From: Sphingomonas jejuensis
Lineage (GTDB): Bacteria; Pseudomonadota; Alphaproteobacteria; Sphingomonadales; Sphingomonadaceae
NCBI RefSeq assembly: GCF_011927695.1
Contig: NZ_JAATJE010000001.1
Coordinates: 1,364,001 to 1,428,000, forward strand
DNA: 64,000 nucleotides
Direction: 5' to 3'
Positions 46,615-55,477 of the stretch are shown here, piece by piece. Under the pieces are notes generated by a model that did not search any database, was not told the origin of the DNA, and was given only the letters and a program-made list of their open reading frames with translations. The position numbers and the translations under genes are program-made. The number at the start of each line of letters is the position of its first letter. Position 1 is the stretch's first letter.

Positions 46615-47408
46615 TCGCGCTGTCCATGATTGCGCAAGCGACGGCTGGAGCCGTGGCGCAGATCGTCACGCTGCCCTTCGCCCCACCGCTCGATCGGCCG
46701 GTGATCGAGGACAATGTCGTCATCCGCGAGCTTGCCGATGGCAAGCCGGGGCGGTTCGTGGTGGTGCGGGAGTATCGCTTCGAGCGGGACGGCGACGGTT
46801 ACCTAGTCGTGATGCGCGCGACCGGCATCGACTCCGATGTGACCGGACCGGCGCGGACGGGTTTCGAGGTCGGATCCCGTCCGATGATCAACCTGCCGCT
46901 GCGGATCCGGCTGGATGCGCAGGGGCGCGTCGTGGGGGTGGAGAACACCGAAGAATATTGGGCGGCGTTTACCGAAGGGCAGATGGCGCTGCGGGCGGAT
47001 CTGGAGGGGCGGCCGGCGCTGACGCCGATCGACCGGCGTATCATCGCCGCGGTGGTGGACGGCCTGCTTGCCGTGCCGGCGGACCAGCGGGCGGCGCGGT
47101 TGGCAAGCGACGTGGGGGAGCTGGCGGCGCTGGGCGGACGGACCGTGTCCACCGAGGTGCCGATCGCGTTCGAGGCGGCGGGAAACCGGGCGGGCGGGTC
47201 GATGGTGGTGACGGGGATCGACGAGGCCGCGGTGACGCTGGAGCTGACGGCGAGCAGCGGGGCGACGCCGCTTGAGGCCCAAGTTGACACTGAAGAGCGC
47301 ATTGTCGTCGACCGGTCGAGCGGACTGGTGGTGTCGCGGAGCCGGCGGCGGACCACGACGCAGGGGGACAGCGTCATCGCAACGACAGAAAGCAGAACCC
47401 TGAGGTAA
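46611..47408 (+). CDS. Unknown probably exported protein coupled to ctaA
   Basis: A 265-residue protein of unknown function. The N-terminus [19 protein letters not shown] resembles a short signal peptide. The rest is beta-rich with repeated strand patterns ([53 protein letters not shown]). No catalytic motif is visible. ATG 46611 overlaps the ctaA stop by four bases. Base composition rises again to that of the GC-rich part of the window here. Confidence 0.7.
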   Translation: MIALSMIAQATAGAVAQIVTLPFAPPLDRPVIEDNVVIRELADGKPGRFVVVREYRFERDGDGYLVVMRATGIDSDVTGPARTGFEVGSRPMINLPLRIRLDAQGRVVGVENTEEYWAAFTEGQMALRADLEGRPALTPIDRRIIAAVVDGLLAVPADQRAARLASDVGELAALGGRTVSTEVPIAFEAAGNRAGGSMVVTGIDEAAVTLELTASSGATPLEAQVDTEERIVVDRSSGLVVSRSRRRTTTQGDSVIATTESRTLR

Positions 47409-47440
47409 TCAGATACCCGTCGGCAACATGGCGGTTTGCC

Positions 47441-47469
47441 TTGACTTTTCAGCGGCAATGCATGATCTG
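47441..47469 (+). promoter_or_regulatory. Probable promoter of rplM-rpsI
   Basis: TTGACT at 47441-47446 is a good -35 box, about 90 bp before the rplM start. The best -10 candidates are within 47461-47469 (CATGAT or TGATCT; spacing 14-16). It lies between the stop of the unknown gene and the ribosomal operon. Confidence 0.45.
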
Positions 47470-47536
47470 GCCGCCATCCGCCGCCTGTTCGTCGGGCGGC
47501 GTTCTCGTTCAACGCAAGAATAAGGTCAAAGCTGCC

Positions 47537-48016
47537 ATGAAGGCGCTGATGAAGACCACCAAGGCGGCCAAGCCGGCCGAGGTGGACAAGAAGTGGCTGC
47601 TGATCGACGCGGACGGACTGGTCGTCGGCCGCCTCGCCTCGATCGTCGCGAACATCCTTCGTGGCAAGCACAAGCCGAGCTTCACCCCGCACGTCGACTG
47701 CGGCGACAACGTGGTGATCGTGAACGCCGACAAGGTCCGCTTCACGGGCAACAAGGCCGCCAAGAAGGTCTACTACAAGCACACCGGCTATCCGGGCGGC
47801 ATCAAGGGCGTCACCGCCGAGAAGGTGCTGGACGGCCGTTTCCCCGAGCGCGTGCTGGAAAAGGCGGTTGAGCGCATGATCCCGCGCGGCCCGCTCGGCC
47901 GCCAGCAGATGCGCAACCTGCGCATCTTCTCCGGCACCGATCATCCGCACACGGCCCAGAGCCCCGAGACGCTCGACGTCGGCTCCATGAACCGCAAGAA
48001 CAAGGTGGGCGCGTAA
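47537..48016 (+). CDS. rplM: 50S ribosomal protein L13
   Basis: A 159-residue L13 recognised by [38 protein letters not shown] near the N-terminus, [12 protein letters not shown] and [14 protein letters not shown]. It is one of the first proteins to assemble on 23S rRNA. The start ATG 47537 gives a 15-residue extension ([15 protein letters not shown]) normal for sphingomonads. Its stop overlaps the rpsI start (TAATG), and the two form the usual operon. Confidence 0.97.
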   Translation: MKALMKTTKAAKPAEVDKKWLLIDADGLVVGRLASIVANILRGKHKPSFTPHVDCGDNVVIVNADKVRFTGNKAAKKVYYKHTGYPGGIKGVTAEKVLDGRFPERVLEKAVERMIPRGPLGRQQMRNLRIFSGTDHPHTAQSPETLDVGSMNRKNKVGA

Positions 48017-48561
48017 TGTCCGACAACCGCCAGTCCCTTTCCGACCTCGCTTCGCTCACCTCCGCCCCGGCAGCCCCGGCGGCGCCGGCCACCAACGGCA
48101 ATGCCGGCGAGCAGCCGATCAATGCCGAGCCCGCACAGCCGGCCGCGCCGCTGCGCGAGAAGGAAGTCGACGCGCAGGGCCGTTCCTATGCCACCGGCCG
48201 CCGCAAGGATGCGGTTGCGCGCGTCTGGCTGAAGCCCGGCACCGGCAAGATCACGGTCAACGGCCGCGATCAGGAGATCTATTTCGCGCGTCCGACGCTG
48301 CGCCTCGTCATCAACCAGCCGTTCGGCATCGCCGATCGCGACGGTCAGTATGACGTGATCGCCACCGTGAAGGGTGGCGGCCTGTCCGGCCAGGCCGGCG
48401 CGGTGAAGCACGGCATCAGCCAGGCGCTGTCGAAGTTCGAGCCGAGCCTGCGCAGTGCGGTGAAGGCCGCGGGTTTCCTGACCCGCGACAGCCGCACGGT
48501 GGAGCGCAAGAAGTACGGCCGCGCCAAGGCACGTCGCAGCTTCCAGTTCTCGAAGCGCTGA
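48016..48561 (+). CDS. rpsI: 30S ribosomal protein S9
   Basis: A 181-residue S9. The C-terminal 130 residues are the conserved fold: [61 protein letters not shown] in pieces, and the tail [18 protein letters not shown] that reaches into the ribosomal P site. The first 50 residues form an Ala/Pro-rich extension found in alphaproteobacterial S9. The stop is followed by a strong terminator. Confidence 0.97.
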   Translation: MSDNRQSLSDLASLTSAPAAPAAPATNGNAGEQPINAEPAQPAAPLREKEVDAQGRSYATGRRKDAVARVWLKPGTGKITVNGRDQEIYFARPTLRLVINQPFGIADRDGQYDVIATVKGGGLSGQAGAVKHGISQALSKFEPSLRSAVKAAGFLTRDSRTVERKKYGRAKARRSFQFSKR

Positions 48562-48585
48562 TCGTCCTTTCCGACGGCAAGAAAC

Positions 48586-48613
48586 GGGGCGGCTCGAAAG
48601 GGCCGCCCTTTTT
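48586..48613 (+). terminator. Rho-independent terminator of rplM-rpsI
   Basis: Arms GGGCGGC (48587-48593) and GCCGCCC (48602-48608) with an 8-base loop are followed by five T residues (48609-48613). It lies 25 bp after the rpsI stop. Confidence 0.9.
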
Positions 48614-48673
48614 CGTTGGCGCGAAAGCGGCGCGACCATCTGAACGGATCGGCCCCGTCGCCGTTGAGGTCGG

Positions 48674-49645
48674 ATGACAAAGAGCAGCGCCGTCGACCGC
48701 CGCGTCGCGCTGGCCGTCCTGGCCGCCGCGCTTGTGCCCGGCCGGGCGATTGCCGCGGCGCCCGACGACGGGCTGACGGCGATCAACGGCCGGCGCCTGT
48801 GGGTGCTGGATCATGGCGACCCCGCGCTCCCCGCCCTCCTCTACGTGCACGGCGGGCCGGGCGTCGGGGCCTTCGATTTCGAACGGCACATGATGCCGCA
48901 CCTGGACGGTCGGTACCGGGTGGTGAGCGTCGACCAGCGGGGCGCGTTGCGGTCCGATCCGATCGCGGCGGACGCGCCCGTGACGGTGGACGACCTGATC
49001 GCGGATTACGAGGCAATCCGCGAGCGACTGGGCATCGCGCGCTGGACGCTGATCGGCCACAGCTTTGGCGGTCTGATCGCGCTGCGATATGTCCTGGCGC
49101 ATCCGCAGGGAGTCACGCGGCTGGTGCTGGAAAGCCCGGTGATCGACGCCGCCAGCTCGCTTCACTGGCTGATGGGCGCCGCCGCGCAACGCCTGAACGG
49201 CATCGACACCGCAGCGGCGCTGGAGGCCGTCACGCTGTCGAGCCCGACCACGCCGGTCGACCCGGCGTTCGTGCCCCGCATGGAGCGGGTGATGGCAGCG
49301 CTCGGCCCCCGCCGGCAGGACCTGTACGTCGTCCAGGCGGAGCACCGCGCCATGTTCTCCCGCCTGGCGGAGCAGGCGCCCTTCCCCGAGGACCGCTGGT
49401 CCCGCGGGGAGCGGCCTGGACGGGCGCTGCTGAACTCACCCGACCTCTACCGCCCGATGCTGGCGTCCGTCGCTTCGGTCAGCGCACCGCTGCTGCTGGT
49501 GCGGGGTGCCGGCGACCATGTCACCAGCCCGGCCGAGATCGACGCGGTCGCACGCGCAGGCGGCCGTGTCGTGACGATCGATGGCGCCGGCCACTTCGTG
49601 CATGTCGAGCAGCCGGATGCGCTGGCCGCCGCCCTGACGGGCTGA
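48674..49645 (+). CDS. Exported alpha/beta hydrolase (proline iminopeptidase-like)
   Basis: A 323-residue protein with a probable signal peptide (DRRVALAVLAAALVPGRAIAA). The hydrolase fold shows the oxyanion motif LLYVHGGPGVG near residue 58, SVDQRGALRSDP, the nucleophile GHSFGGLIALRYV near 132, an acid in VRGAGDHVTSP and the histidine in DGAGHFVHVEQ near 308. HGGPG with DQRG is the signature of the proline iminopeptidase group, but many such enzymes act on esters or lactones. It stands alone after the rpsI terminator. Confidence 0.87.
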   Translation: MTKSSAVDRRVALAVLAAALVPGRAIAAAPDDGLTAINGRRLWVLDHGDPALPALLYVHGGPGVGAFDFERHMMPHLDGRYRVVSVDQRGALRSDPIAADAPVTVDDLIADYEAIRERLGIARWTLIGHSFGGLIALRYVLAHPQGVTRLVLESPVIDAASSLHWLMGAAAQRLNGIDTAAALEAVTLSSPTTPVDPAFVPRMERVMAALGPRRQDLYVVQAEHRAMFSRLAEQAPFPEDRWSRGERPGRALLNSPDLYRPMLASVASVSAPLLLVRGAGDHVTSPAEIDAVARAGGRVVTIDGAGHFVHVEQPDALAAALTG

Positions 49646-49681
49646 TCGGCCGATCTTTCGGAACGATCCGGTCGCCACCAT

Positions 49682-50104
49682 ATGACCGGCATGGCACAGT
49701 TCACCCCCACGGCCGGCGCGATCGGCCGATCCCTGTCAAACGATCCGGCGGCCGTGCGCGCGCGTGTCGAAGCGCTGGAGCAGATGCTGGAGCGCGTCTG
49801 GACCGTCCCCGGCATCAACCGGAAGGTCGGCCTGGATTTCGTGGTCGGCCTGGTGCCGGTGGTTGGCGACCTGATCGCCGCGGCGATGGGCAGCTACCTG
49901 ATCTGGGAAGCGCGCAACCTGGGCATGTCGAAGTTCCAGATGGCGCGCATGGCAGCCAACATCGGCGTGGACACGGTGCTGGGCGCCGTGCCGCTGGTGG
50001 GTGACACGTTCGACTTCTTCTTCCGTTCCAACACGCGCAACCTGCGGATCATCAAGAAGCATCTCGACCGGCACCATCCGGGGACCGTCACCATCGATGG
50101 GTGA
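49682..50104 (+). CDS. DUF4112 membrane protein
   Basis: A 140-residue protein of the DUF4112 family. The hydrophobic core INRKVGLDFVVGLVPVVGDLIAAAMGSYLIWEARNLG-type and the second DTVLGAVPLVGDTFDFFFRSNTRNLRII part give two related PVVGD/PLVGD elements, near residues 58 and 105. The function is unknown; it is probably an inner-membrane protein. ATG 49682 is used, ATG 49691 being possible. Its last 8 bases overlap the start of the GFA gene. Confidence 0.83.
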   Translation: MTGMAQFTPTAGAIGRSLSNDPAAVRARVEALEQMLERVWTVPGINRKVGLDFVVGLVPVVGDLIAAAMGSYLIWEARNLGMSKFQMARMAANIGVDTVLGAVPLVGDTFDFFFRSNTRNLRIIKKHLDRHHPGTVTIDG

Positions 50105-50594
50105 CGGCCTTCCGGATGCCAGTCGTACCCTGACGGGTGGCTGCCATTGCGGCGCCGTCCGCTTCGAGGTGGACCTGATCGGGGGCTGGCAGGCGGCGCG
50201 GCGGTGCACCTGTTCCTTTTGCCGGATGCGCGGCGCGGTTGCGCTGACGAGCGCGCCCGACCGGTTCCGGATCCTAGCGGGCGCCGAGCAGCTGACCGAG
50301 TACCGGTTCAACACCGGCGTCGCGCGGCACCACTTCTGCCGGCACTGCGGCATCTACACCCATCACCGCCGTCGATCGAACCCGGACGAGCTGGGCGTCA
50401 ACGCGGCCTGCCTGGACGGGGTCAGCCCGTTCGACTTCGCCGAGGTGCCGATCACCGACGGCGTCAACCATAGCAGCGACGGGGGCCCTGTCGGGCCCGT
50501 GGGATGGATCAGCGTCCGGTGGGCCGGCGATCAGGAAACCGCGGCGACCACCGCGACGACCAGTGCCACCGCGCCGAGGCCGAGCGCGCCGTAG
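50097..50594 (+). CDS. GFA-family (Mss4-like) zinc protein
   Basis: A 165-residue protein with the Mss4/GFA zinc-binding fold: GGCHCGAVRFEVD near residue 18, RRCTCSFCRMRGA near 40 and HFCRHCGIYTHHRR near 83, giving the cysteines for two zinc sites. The family includes proteins that bind the glutathione-formaldehyde adduct, though many have no assigned substrate. The C-terminal 25 residues are Ala/Thr-rich and overlap by 64 bp the end of the opposing coiled-coil gene, so the tail may not be conserved. Confidence 0.85.
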   Translation: MGDGLPDASRTLTGGCHCGAVRFEVDLIGGWQAARRCTCSFCRMRGAVALTSAPDRFRILAGAEQLTEYRFNTGVARHHFCRHCGIYTHHRRRSNPDELGVNAACLDGVSPFDFAEVPITDGVNHSSDGGPVGPVGWISVRWAGDQETAATTATTSATAPRPSAP

Positions 50595-50902
50595 AGCATC
50601 CGCCGCAGCCGATCGACTTCCGCGATCAGCCCGGCCTGCGCAGCCGAGAGGTCGGCGGCGAGCCGGGCCGACGCCGCCAGCTCCGTCTCCACCTGTGACA
50701 GCCGGGCCTCCGCCGCGTCGAGCTTGGCCGGGAGGTCCACCGTTTCGGCCGCAGGCGCCGGCGGCCGGCTCTTCACGCGATCGGCCAGCGCCGAGCCCTG
50801 CGCGATGAGGCCGGGCGCGGCCGCAATGATCTTTGACCAGGGAAGCCCGGCGAGCGCCGCCGCCATGCCTGCCGCCATCTCGTCCTCTCCCTTGCCCGCC
50901 AT
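50531..50902 (-). CDS. Coiled-coil protein with C-terminal membrane anchor
   Basis: A 123-residue protein of unknown function. An N-terminal Ala/Gly-rich part is followed by a coiled coil (about residues 58-98: LPAKLDAAEARLSQVETELAAS) and one C-terminal membrane segment (about 101-121), giving a tail-anchored layout. ATG 50902 lies one base past the proS stop, with AAGGGC eight bases upstream, so it is cotranscribed with proS. Confidence 0.7.
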   Translation of the reverse strand: MAGKGEDEMAAGMAAALAGLPWSKIIAAAPGLIAQGSALADRVKSRPPAPAAETVDLPAKLDAAEARLSQVETELAASARLAADLSAAQAGLIAEVDRLRRMLYGALGLGAVALVVAVVAAVS

Positions 50903-50903
50903 C

Positions 50904-52436
50904 TCAATAAGCCCTTGCAACGAGGATGCGTTCCACCGCGGGTTCGCCCGTGAAGATGCAGGCGCCATCCGCCGGCGCCTGCCCCTGCGGTGCGTTGCGG
51001 ATGGTGAGCTTCATGGCCTTCAACCGCTCCACCACGGCATCGAGCTGGTCGCCCGTCGGCCGCGACCACTGCACCTCCGCCCAGCCCGGGTTCTTCTCGC
51101 CATCCGCGAACATCGCCTGCAGCGCCGCAAAATCGGTGACGCCCAGCCGGATACCGGCGTCGAGCCGCGCCCTGGCCTCGTTGTGGAGCGCGCCCTGGAT
51201 CTCGGCCAGGAGCGCAGGCGCGGCAGCGGCGAACTCGTCCCGCGCGGTCACCGTCGACATCAGCTTGCCGGTTTCATTGTAGAGCCGGTCGCGCCGGATG
51301 ACCGACACGTTGCCGCCCGCGACGTCGCGCCCGCCGACTTCGAGGACGATGGGAGCGCCCTTCTTCACCCAGGCCCAGCGCTTCACCGACGCCTTGGGAT
51401 GGCGCGCATCGACAAGGGCGCGGATCGGTTCGCCCAGCGTTACCTGCCCGTTCAGGTCGTCGGCGAGCGCGCGGCAGTAATCGAGGATCGCCGCGTCGCC
51501 TTCGTCATCGCGGAGCATAGGGACGATCACCACCTGCCAGGGCGCGATGCGCGGCGGCAGGCGCAGCCCGTCGTCGTCGCCATGCACCATGATGACGGCG
51601 CCGATCATGCGGGTGGAGACACCCCAGCTGGTGGTCCAGGCGGTGGCGAGGCCGCCGTCCTTGTCCTGGTAGCGGATGCCCTGCGCCTCCGCGAAATTCT
51701 GGCCGAGGAAGTGCGAGGTGCCGGCCTGCAGGGCCTTGCCGTCCTGCATCATCGCCTCGATCGAGTGGGTGGCGTCGGCGCCGGGGAAGCGCTCGTTCTC
51801 CGGCTTCTCGCCGGCGACGACGGGCAGTGCCAGCGCGTCCTCGGCAAAGCGGCGATAGACCTCCAGCATCCGCTCCGTCTCCGCCACCGCCTCGTCGCGG
51901 GTGGCGTGGACGGTGTGCCCTTCCTGCCAGAGGAATTCCGACGTGCGCAGGAACATGCGGGTGCGCATCTCCCACCGGACCACATTGGCCCATTGGTTGA
52001 TGAGCACGGGAAGATCGCGCCACGAGCGGACCCACTTGGCAAAGGCGGTGCCGATCACCGTTTCCGATGTCGGGCGGACGATCAGCGGCTCTTCCAGCTT
52101 CGAGTCAGGATCGGGCACCAGCCTGCCCTGCCCGTCGCCCTTCAGCCGGTGATGGGTGACGACCGCCATTTCCTTGGCGAAGCCTTCCACATGCTCGGCT
52201 TCCTTTTCGAAATAGGAGAGCGGGATGAAGAGCGGGAAGTAGACGTTCTCGTGGCCCGTCGCCTTGATGGCGTCATCCAGGATGCGCTGCATGCGCTCCC
52301 ACACGCCATAGCCCCAGGGGCGGATCACCATGCATCCGCGCACGCCCGAATCCTCGGCCATGTCGGCTTCGGCGATGACCGCCTGGTACCAGGCGGCGAA
52401 ATCCTGTTCGCGGGTGACAGGCAGGGCGTGCTTCAT
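50904..52436 (-). CDS. proS: Prolyl-tRNA synthetase, archaeal/eukaryote-like type
   Basis: A 510-residue class II aminoacyl-tRNA synthetase without the bacterial editing insert. Class II motifs are seen as GVRGCMVIRPWGYGVWERMQ (motif 1 region near residue 28), LIVRPTSETVIG then INQWANVVRWEMRTRMFLRTSEFLWQEGHT in pieces (motif 2 near 140-170), and a C-terminal anticodon-binding domain. The type-3 form is found in some bacteria, including sphingomonads. The start is ATG 52436 (MKHALPVTRE); the frame is open upstream but not homologous. Confidence 0.94.
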   Translation of the reverse strand: MKHALPVTREQDFAAWYQAVIAEADMAEDSGVRGCMVIRPWGYGVWERMQRILDDAIKATGHENVYFPLFIPLSYFEKEAEHVEGFAKEMAVVTHHRLKGDGQGRLVPDPDSKLEEPLIVRPTSETVIGTAFAKWVRSWRDLPVLINQWANVVRWEMRTRMFLRTSEFLWQEGHTVHATRDEAVAETERMLEVYRRFAEDALALPVVAGEKPENERFPGADATHSIEAMMQDGKALQAGTSHFLGQNFAEAQGIRYQDKDGGLATAWTTSWGVSTRMIGAVIMVHGDDDGLRLPPRIAPWQVVIVPMLRDDEGDAAILDYCRALADDLNGQVTLGEPIRALVDARHPKASVKRWAWVKKGAPIVLEVGGRDVAGGNVSVIRRDRLYNETGKLMSTVTARDEFAAAAPALLAEIQGALHNEARARLDAGIRLGVTDFAALQAMFADGEKNPGWAEVQWSRPTGDQLDAVVERLKAMKLTIRNAPQGQAPADGACIFTGEPAVERILVARAY

Positions 52437-52672
52437 CGTGGCTCCGGCAGGCGCATGGACAATCGGCGTTCCCCGGCCATGCAACGCCAGCCGTGGCGCG
52501 GCAAGCGGGCGATGGCCGGCGGATCGACCAAGGGGGCGCATCGTCCTGCCACCGTCGTGTTCAGGATGCGGCCGCGTGCCCGGAACGGGCGGCGCGGGGC
52601 AATCGTTGGGAGCGCGAGAGGCGGCCCGCAGCGGTGCGGCCTTTTCCCCTTTTCAGCGATCGGAGCATGGTG

Positions 52673-53734
52673 ATGGCGCAATCGGCATTGGTGGTCGGCG
52701 CGAGCGGTATCGTCGGCAGCGCCACCGCGCGGCTGCTGGCGGAGGAAGGCTGGGACGTTTCGGGATTGTCCCGCCGGCCGGTGGACCTGCCCGGCGTGAC
52801 GCCAGTCGCCGCCGACCTGCAGGATGCGGGCGGGACCGCCGCTGCGCTTCGCGACGTCCGGCCCGATGCGGTGTTCATCACCACCTGGCTGCGGCAGGAC
52901 AGCGAGGCGGAGAACATCCGCGTCAATTCGGCGATGGTGCGCAACCTGCTGGACGCGCTGCGGCCCGGCGGCGGCACCCGCCATGTCGCGCTGGTGACGG
53001 GGTTGAAGCATTATCTCGGGCCGTTCGAGGCTTACGGCAAGGGCGCGCTGCCGCAGACGCCGTTCCGGGAGGAGCAGGGGCGGCTGGATGTTGAGAACTT
53101 CTATTATGCGCAGGAGGACGAGGTGTTCGCCGCGGCCGCGCGCGACGGCTTCGGGTGGAGCGTGCACCGGCCGCATACGGTGATCGGCCAGGCGGTCGGC
53201 AACGCGATGAACATGGGCACGACGCTCGCCGTGTTCGCGGTGCTGTGCCGCGAGACGGGGCGGCCGTTCCGCTTTCCGGGGTCGGCGGCGCAGTGGAACG
53301 GCCTTACCGACATGACGGACGCGGGGCTGCTCGCGCGGCACCTGTTGTGGGCGGCGACCACGCCCGCGGCCCGGAACGAGGCGTTCAACGTGGTCAACGG
53401 TGATGTCTTCCGCTGGAAGTGGATGTGGAGCCGGATCGCGGACCATTTCGGGGTGGAGCCGGCGGCGTTCGACGGAACGGTGACGCCGCTGGAGGAGCAG
53501 ATGGCGGATGCCGCGCCCATCTGGCGCGCGATCGCGGAGCGGGAGGGGCTTGCCGAGCCCGACCTGTCGCGGCTGGCATCGCCGTGGCACACGGACGCCG
53601 ACCTCGGCCGGCCGATCGAGGTCGTCACCGACATGGGCAAGAGCCGGCGGCTGGGCTTTACCGCCTATCAGCCGACCGACGACGCGTTCATGGCCCTGTT
53701 CGCCCGGCTGAAGGCGGACCGGCTGATCCCGTAA
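52673..53734 (+). CDS. PRISE-type SDR oxidoreductase
   Basis: A 353-residue extended short-chain dehydrogenase like progesterone 5-beta-reductase/iridoid synthase (PRISE). The dinucleotide motif VVGASGIVGSATARLL lies near residue 6; NIRVNSAMVRNLLDAL, VTGLKHYLGPFEAYG and the active-site region FYYAQEDEVFAAAA (YxxxxD/E variant of YxxxK) follow. Members reduce enone C=C bonds with NADPH. ATG 52673 has GGAG seven bases ahead and is preferred over ATG 52667. It converges on mmsB with a 12-bp gap. The substrate is unknown. Confidence 0.82.
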   Translation: MAQSALVVGASGIVGSATARLLAEEGWDVSGLSRRPVDLPGVTPVAADLQDAGGTAAALRDVRPDAVFITTWLRQDSEAENIRVNSAMVRNLLDALRPGGGTRHVALVTGLKHYLGPFEAYGKGALPQTPFREEQGRLDVENFYYAQEDEVFAAAARDGFGWSVHRPHTVIGQAVGNAMNMGTTLAVFAVLCRETGRPFRFPGSAAQWNGLTDMTDAGLLARHLLWAATTPAARNEAFNVVNGDVFRWKWMWSRIADHFGVEPAAFDGTVTPLEEQMADAAPIWRAIAEREGLAEPDLSRLASPWHTDADLGRPIEVVTDMGKSRRLGFTAYQPTDDAFMALFARLKADRLIP

Positions 53735-53746
53735 CGGGGAGCGGCG

Positions 53747-54634
53747 TCAGGCCGTCTGGCCGTCCAGCAGGCGGATGATGCCGGAAAAGTCGAGCCGCTC
53801 GCCACCGCCATTCACGAAGGCCTGATAGAGCGCCGCCGCCGCCGCGCCCATGGGGATGCTGGCGTTGGCCTCTCCCGCCGCGCCCAAGGCAAGCTTCAGG
53901 TCCTTCAGCATGAGGGCGGAGGCAAAGCCGCCCTGATAGTCGCGGTCAGCGGGGCTGTCGGGGCCGACGCCGGGAAGCGGGCAGTAGCTGGTCATCGACC
54001 AGCTCTGTCCGGTCGCCTTGGACGAGATGTCGTAGAAGGTCTGCGGATCGAGGCCGAGGCGGCGGGCGAGCAGGAAGCTTTCACACGTCGCCACCATGGT
54101 CGCGGCCAACAGGTTGTTGTTGCACAGCTTTGCGACCTGACCCGTGCCGGACGCGCCGGCGTGGATGACGGCCTTGCCCATGCAGGCGAGGATCGGTTCC
54201 GCCTTCGCGAACGCCTCCCCGCTGCCGCCGACCATGAAGGTGAGCGTGCCGCCGTCCGCCGCCGCGATGCCGCCCGACACGGGAGCATCCACCACCATCA
54301 GGCCCTTGGCCGCTGCCCGCTCCGCCACCGCGCGGGCCGTGACCACGTCGATGGTGGAGCAATCGATGAGCAGCGTGCCCGGCGCCGCGTTTGGCAGCAC
54401 GGCATCGTCGTAGACGGCCGCGACATGGCGGCCGGCGGGCAGCATGGTGACAACCGCATCGACGTCGCGCGCGACGGTCGCGGCATCGGCGGCGCGGAGG
54501 CACCCGGCCGCCTCCGCCTTGGCGAGCGCATCGGCCGACAGATCGAACGCACGCACGTCATGGCCCTTCTTCGCCAGGTTGGCGGCCATGCCGCCGCCCA
54601 TGTTGCCGAGCCCGATGAAGCCGATGCGTGCCAT
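53747..54634 (-). CDS. mmsB: 3-hydroxyisobutyrate dehydrogenase
   Basis: A 295-residue beta-hydroxyacid dehydrogenase. The NAD-binding GFIGLGNMGGGMAANLAKKG opens the protein; DAPVSGGIAAADGGTLTFMVGG near residue 115 and GQVAKLCNNNL, with the catalytic lysine near 168, complete the signature. It oxidises 3-hydroxyisobutyrate to methylmalonate semialdehyde in valine breakdown. It is the last gene of the operon, 49 bp after the enoyl-CoA hydratase, with a hairpin in the gap. ATG 54634 is the start. Confidence 0.92.
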   Translation of the reverse strand: MARIGFIGLGNMGGGMAANLAKKGHDVRAFDLSADALAKAEAAGCLRAADAATVARDVDAVVTMLPAGRHVAAVYDDAVLPNAAPGTLLIDCSTIDVVTARAVAERAAAKGLMVVDAPVSGGIAAADGGTLTFMVGGSGEAFAKAEPILACMGKAVIHAGASGTGQVAKLCNNNLLAATMVATCESFLLARRLGLDPQTFYDISSKATGQSWSMTSYCPLPGVGPDSPADRDYQGGFASALMLKDLKLALGAAGEANASIPMGAAAAALYQAFVNGGGERLDFSGIIRLLDGQTA

Positions 54635-54656
54635 GTGTCTCTCCTCCAACCCTGAT

Positions 54657-54676
54657 CCCCTCCTGCGCGGGAGGGG
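54657..54676. repeat. Palindromic hairpin between enoyl-CoA hydratase and mmsB
   Basis: CCCCTCC (54657-54663) and GGAGGGG (54670-54676) pair perfectly around a 6-base loop, in the 49-bp gap inside the valine operon. No second copy was noticed in the window. It may be a dispersed intergenic palindrome or a transcript-stability element. Confidence 0.6.
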
Positions 54677-54683
54677 CTTTCCG

Positions 54684-55457
54684 TTACCGTCCCGTCCAGT
54701 TGCCCGGGCGTTTTTCGACAAAGGCGGTCATGCCTTCCTTCTGGTCGGCCGTGCCGAACAGCCCATTGAACAGCCGCCGCTCGAACTGGACGCCCTGCGC
54801 CAGCGAGGTCTCAAAAGCGGCGTTCACCATTTCCTTATTGGCGACGACCGCGAGCGGCGCCATCGCGGCGATCGTCTCGGCCGTCTTCATCGCCTCATCA
54901 AGCAGATCGGCCGCGGGCACGATGCGCGCGACGAGGCCCGCGCGCTCCGCTTCCTCCGCGCCGATCATGCGGCCGGTCAGCACCATCTCCATCGCCTTGG
55001 CCTTGCCGACGGCGTGGGTCAGGCGCTGCGACCCGCCCATGCCCGGCGTCACGCCCAGCTTGATCTCCGGCTGGCCGAACTTGGCGGTGTCGGCGGCGAG
55101 GATGAAGTCGCACATCATCGCGACCTCGCAACCGCCGCCCAGCGCATAGCCGGCAACCGCCGCGATGATCGGCTTGCGGGTCCGGGTCACCGTCTCCCAC
55201 CCGGAAAAGAAGTTGGTGGCGTACATGTCGGCGAAGCCCTGCGCCTGCATCTCCTTGATGTCGGCGCCGGCGGCGAACGCCTTCTCGCTGCCGGTCAGCA
55301 CGGCGCAGCCCTGCCCGTCATCGGCATCGAAGGCGGCGAGTGCCGCGATCAGTTCGGTCAGCACCTGGCTGTTCAGCGCATTGAGCGCCTGGGGGCGGTT
55401 GAGCGTGATCCTGGTCACGCGTCCGACCTGTTCGACGATCAGCGTTTCGAAGGCCAT
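54684..55457 (-). CDS. Enoyl-CoA hydratase
   Basis: A 257-residue crotonase-fold enzyme. Oxyanion-hole segments are [12 protein letters not shown] near residue 62 and [16 protein letters not shown] near 103. The catalytic glutamates lie in CEVAMMCD and [20 protein letters not shown] near 130. In this operon it most likely hydrates methacrylyl-CoA to 3-hydroxyisobutyryl-CoA, though the sequence matches short-chain enoyl-CoA hydratases in general. It lies 20 bp after the 3-hydroxyisobutyryl-CoA hydrolase gene. Confidence 0.9.
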   Translation of the reverse strand: MAFETLIVEQVGRVTRITLNRPQALNALNSQVLTELIAALAAFDADDGQGCAVLTGSEKAFAAGADIKEMQAQGFADMYATNFFSGWETVTRTRKPIIAAVAGYALGGGCEVAMMCDFILAADTAKFGQPEIKLGVTPGMGGSQRLTHAVGKAKAMEMVLTGRMIGAEEAERAGLVARIVPAADLLDEAMKTAETIAAMAPLAVVANKEMVNAAFETSLAQGVQFERRLFNGLFGTADQKEGMTAFVEKRPGNWTGR

Positions 55458-55477
55458 CCTTGTTCTCCCTGCTCGGC

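Noticed and set aside
50531-50594. 64-bp overlap of convergent GFA and coiled-coil genes as a regulatory antisense pair
   Set aside because: Short tail-to-tail overlaps are common in compact genomes, and the GFA tail is low-complexity.
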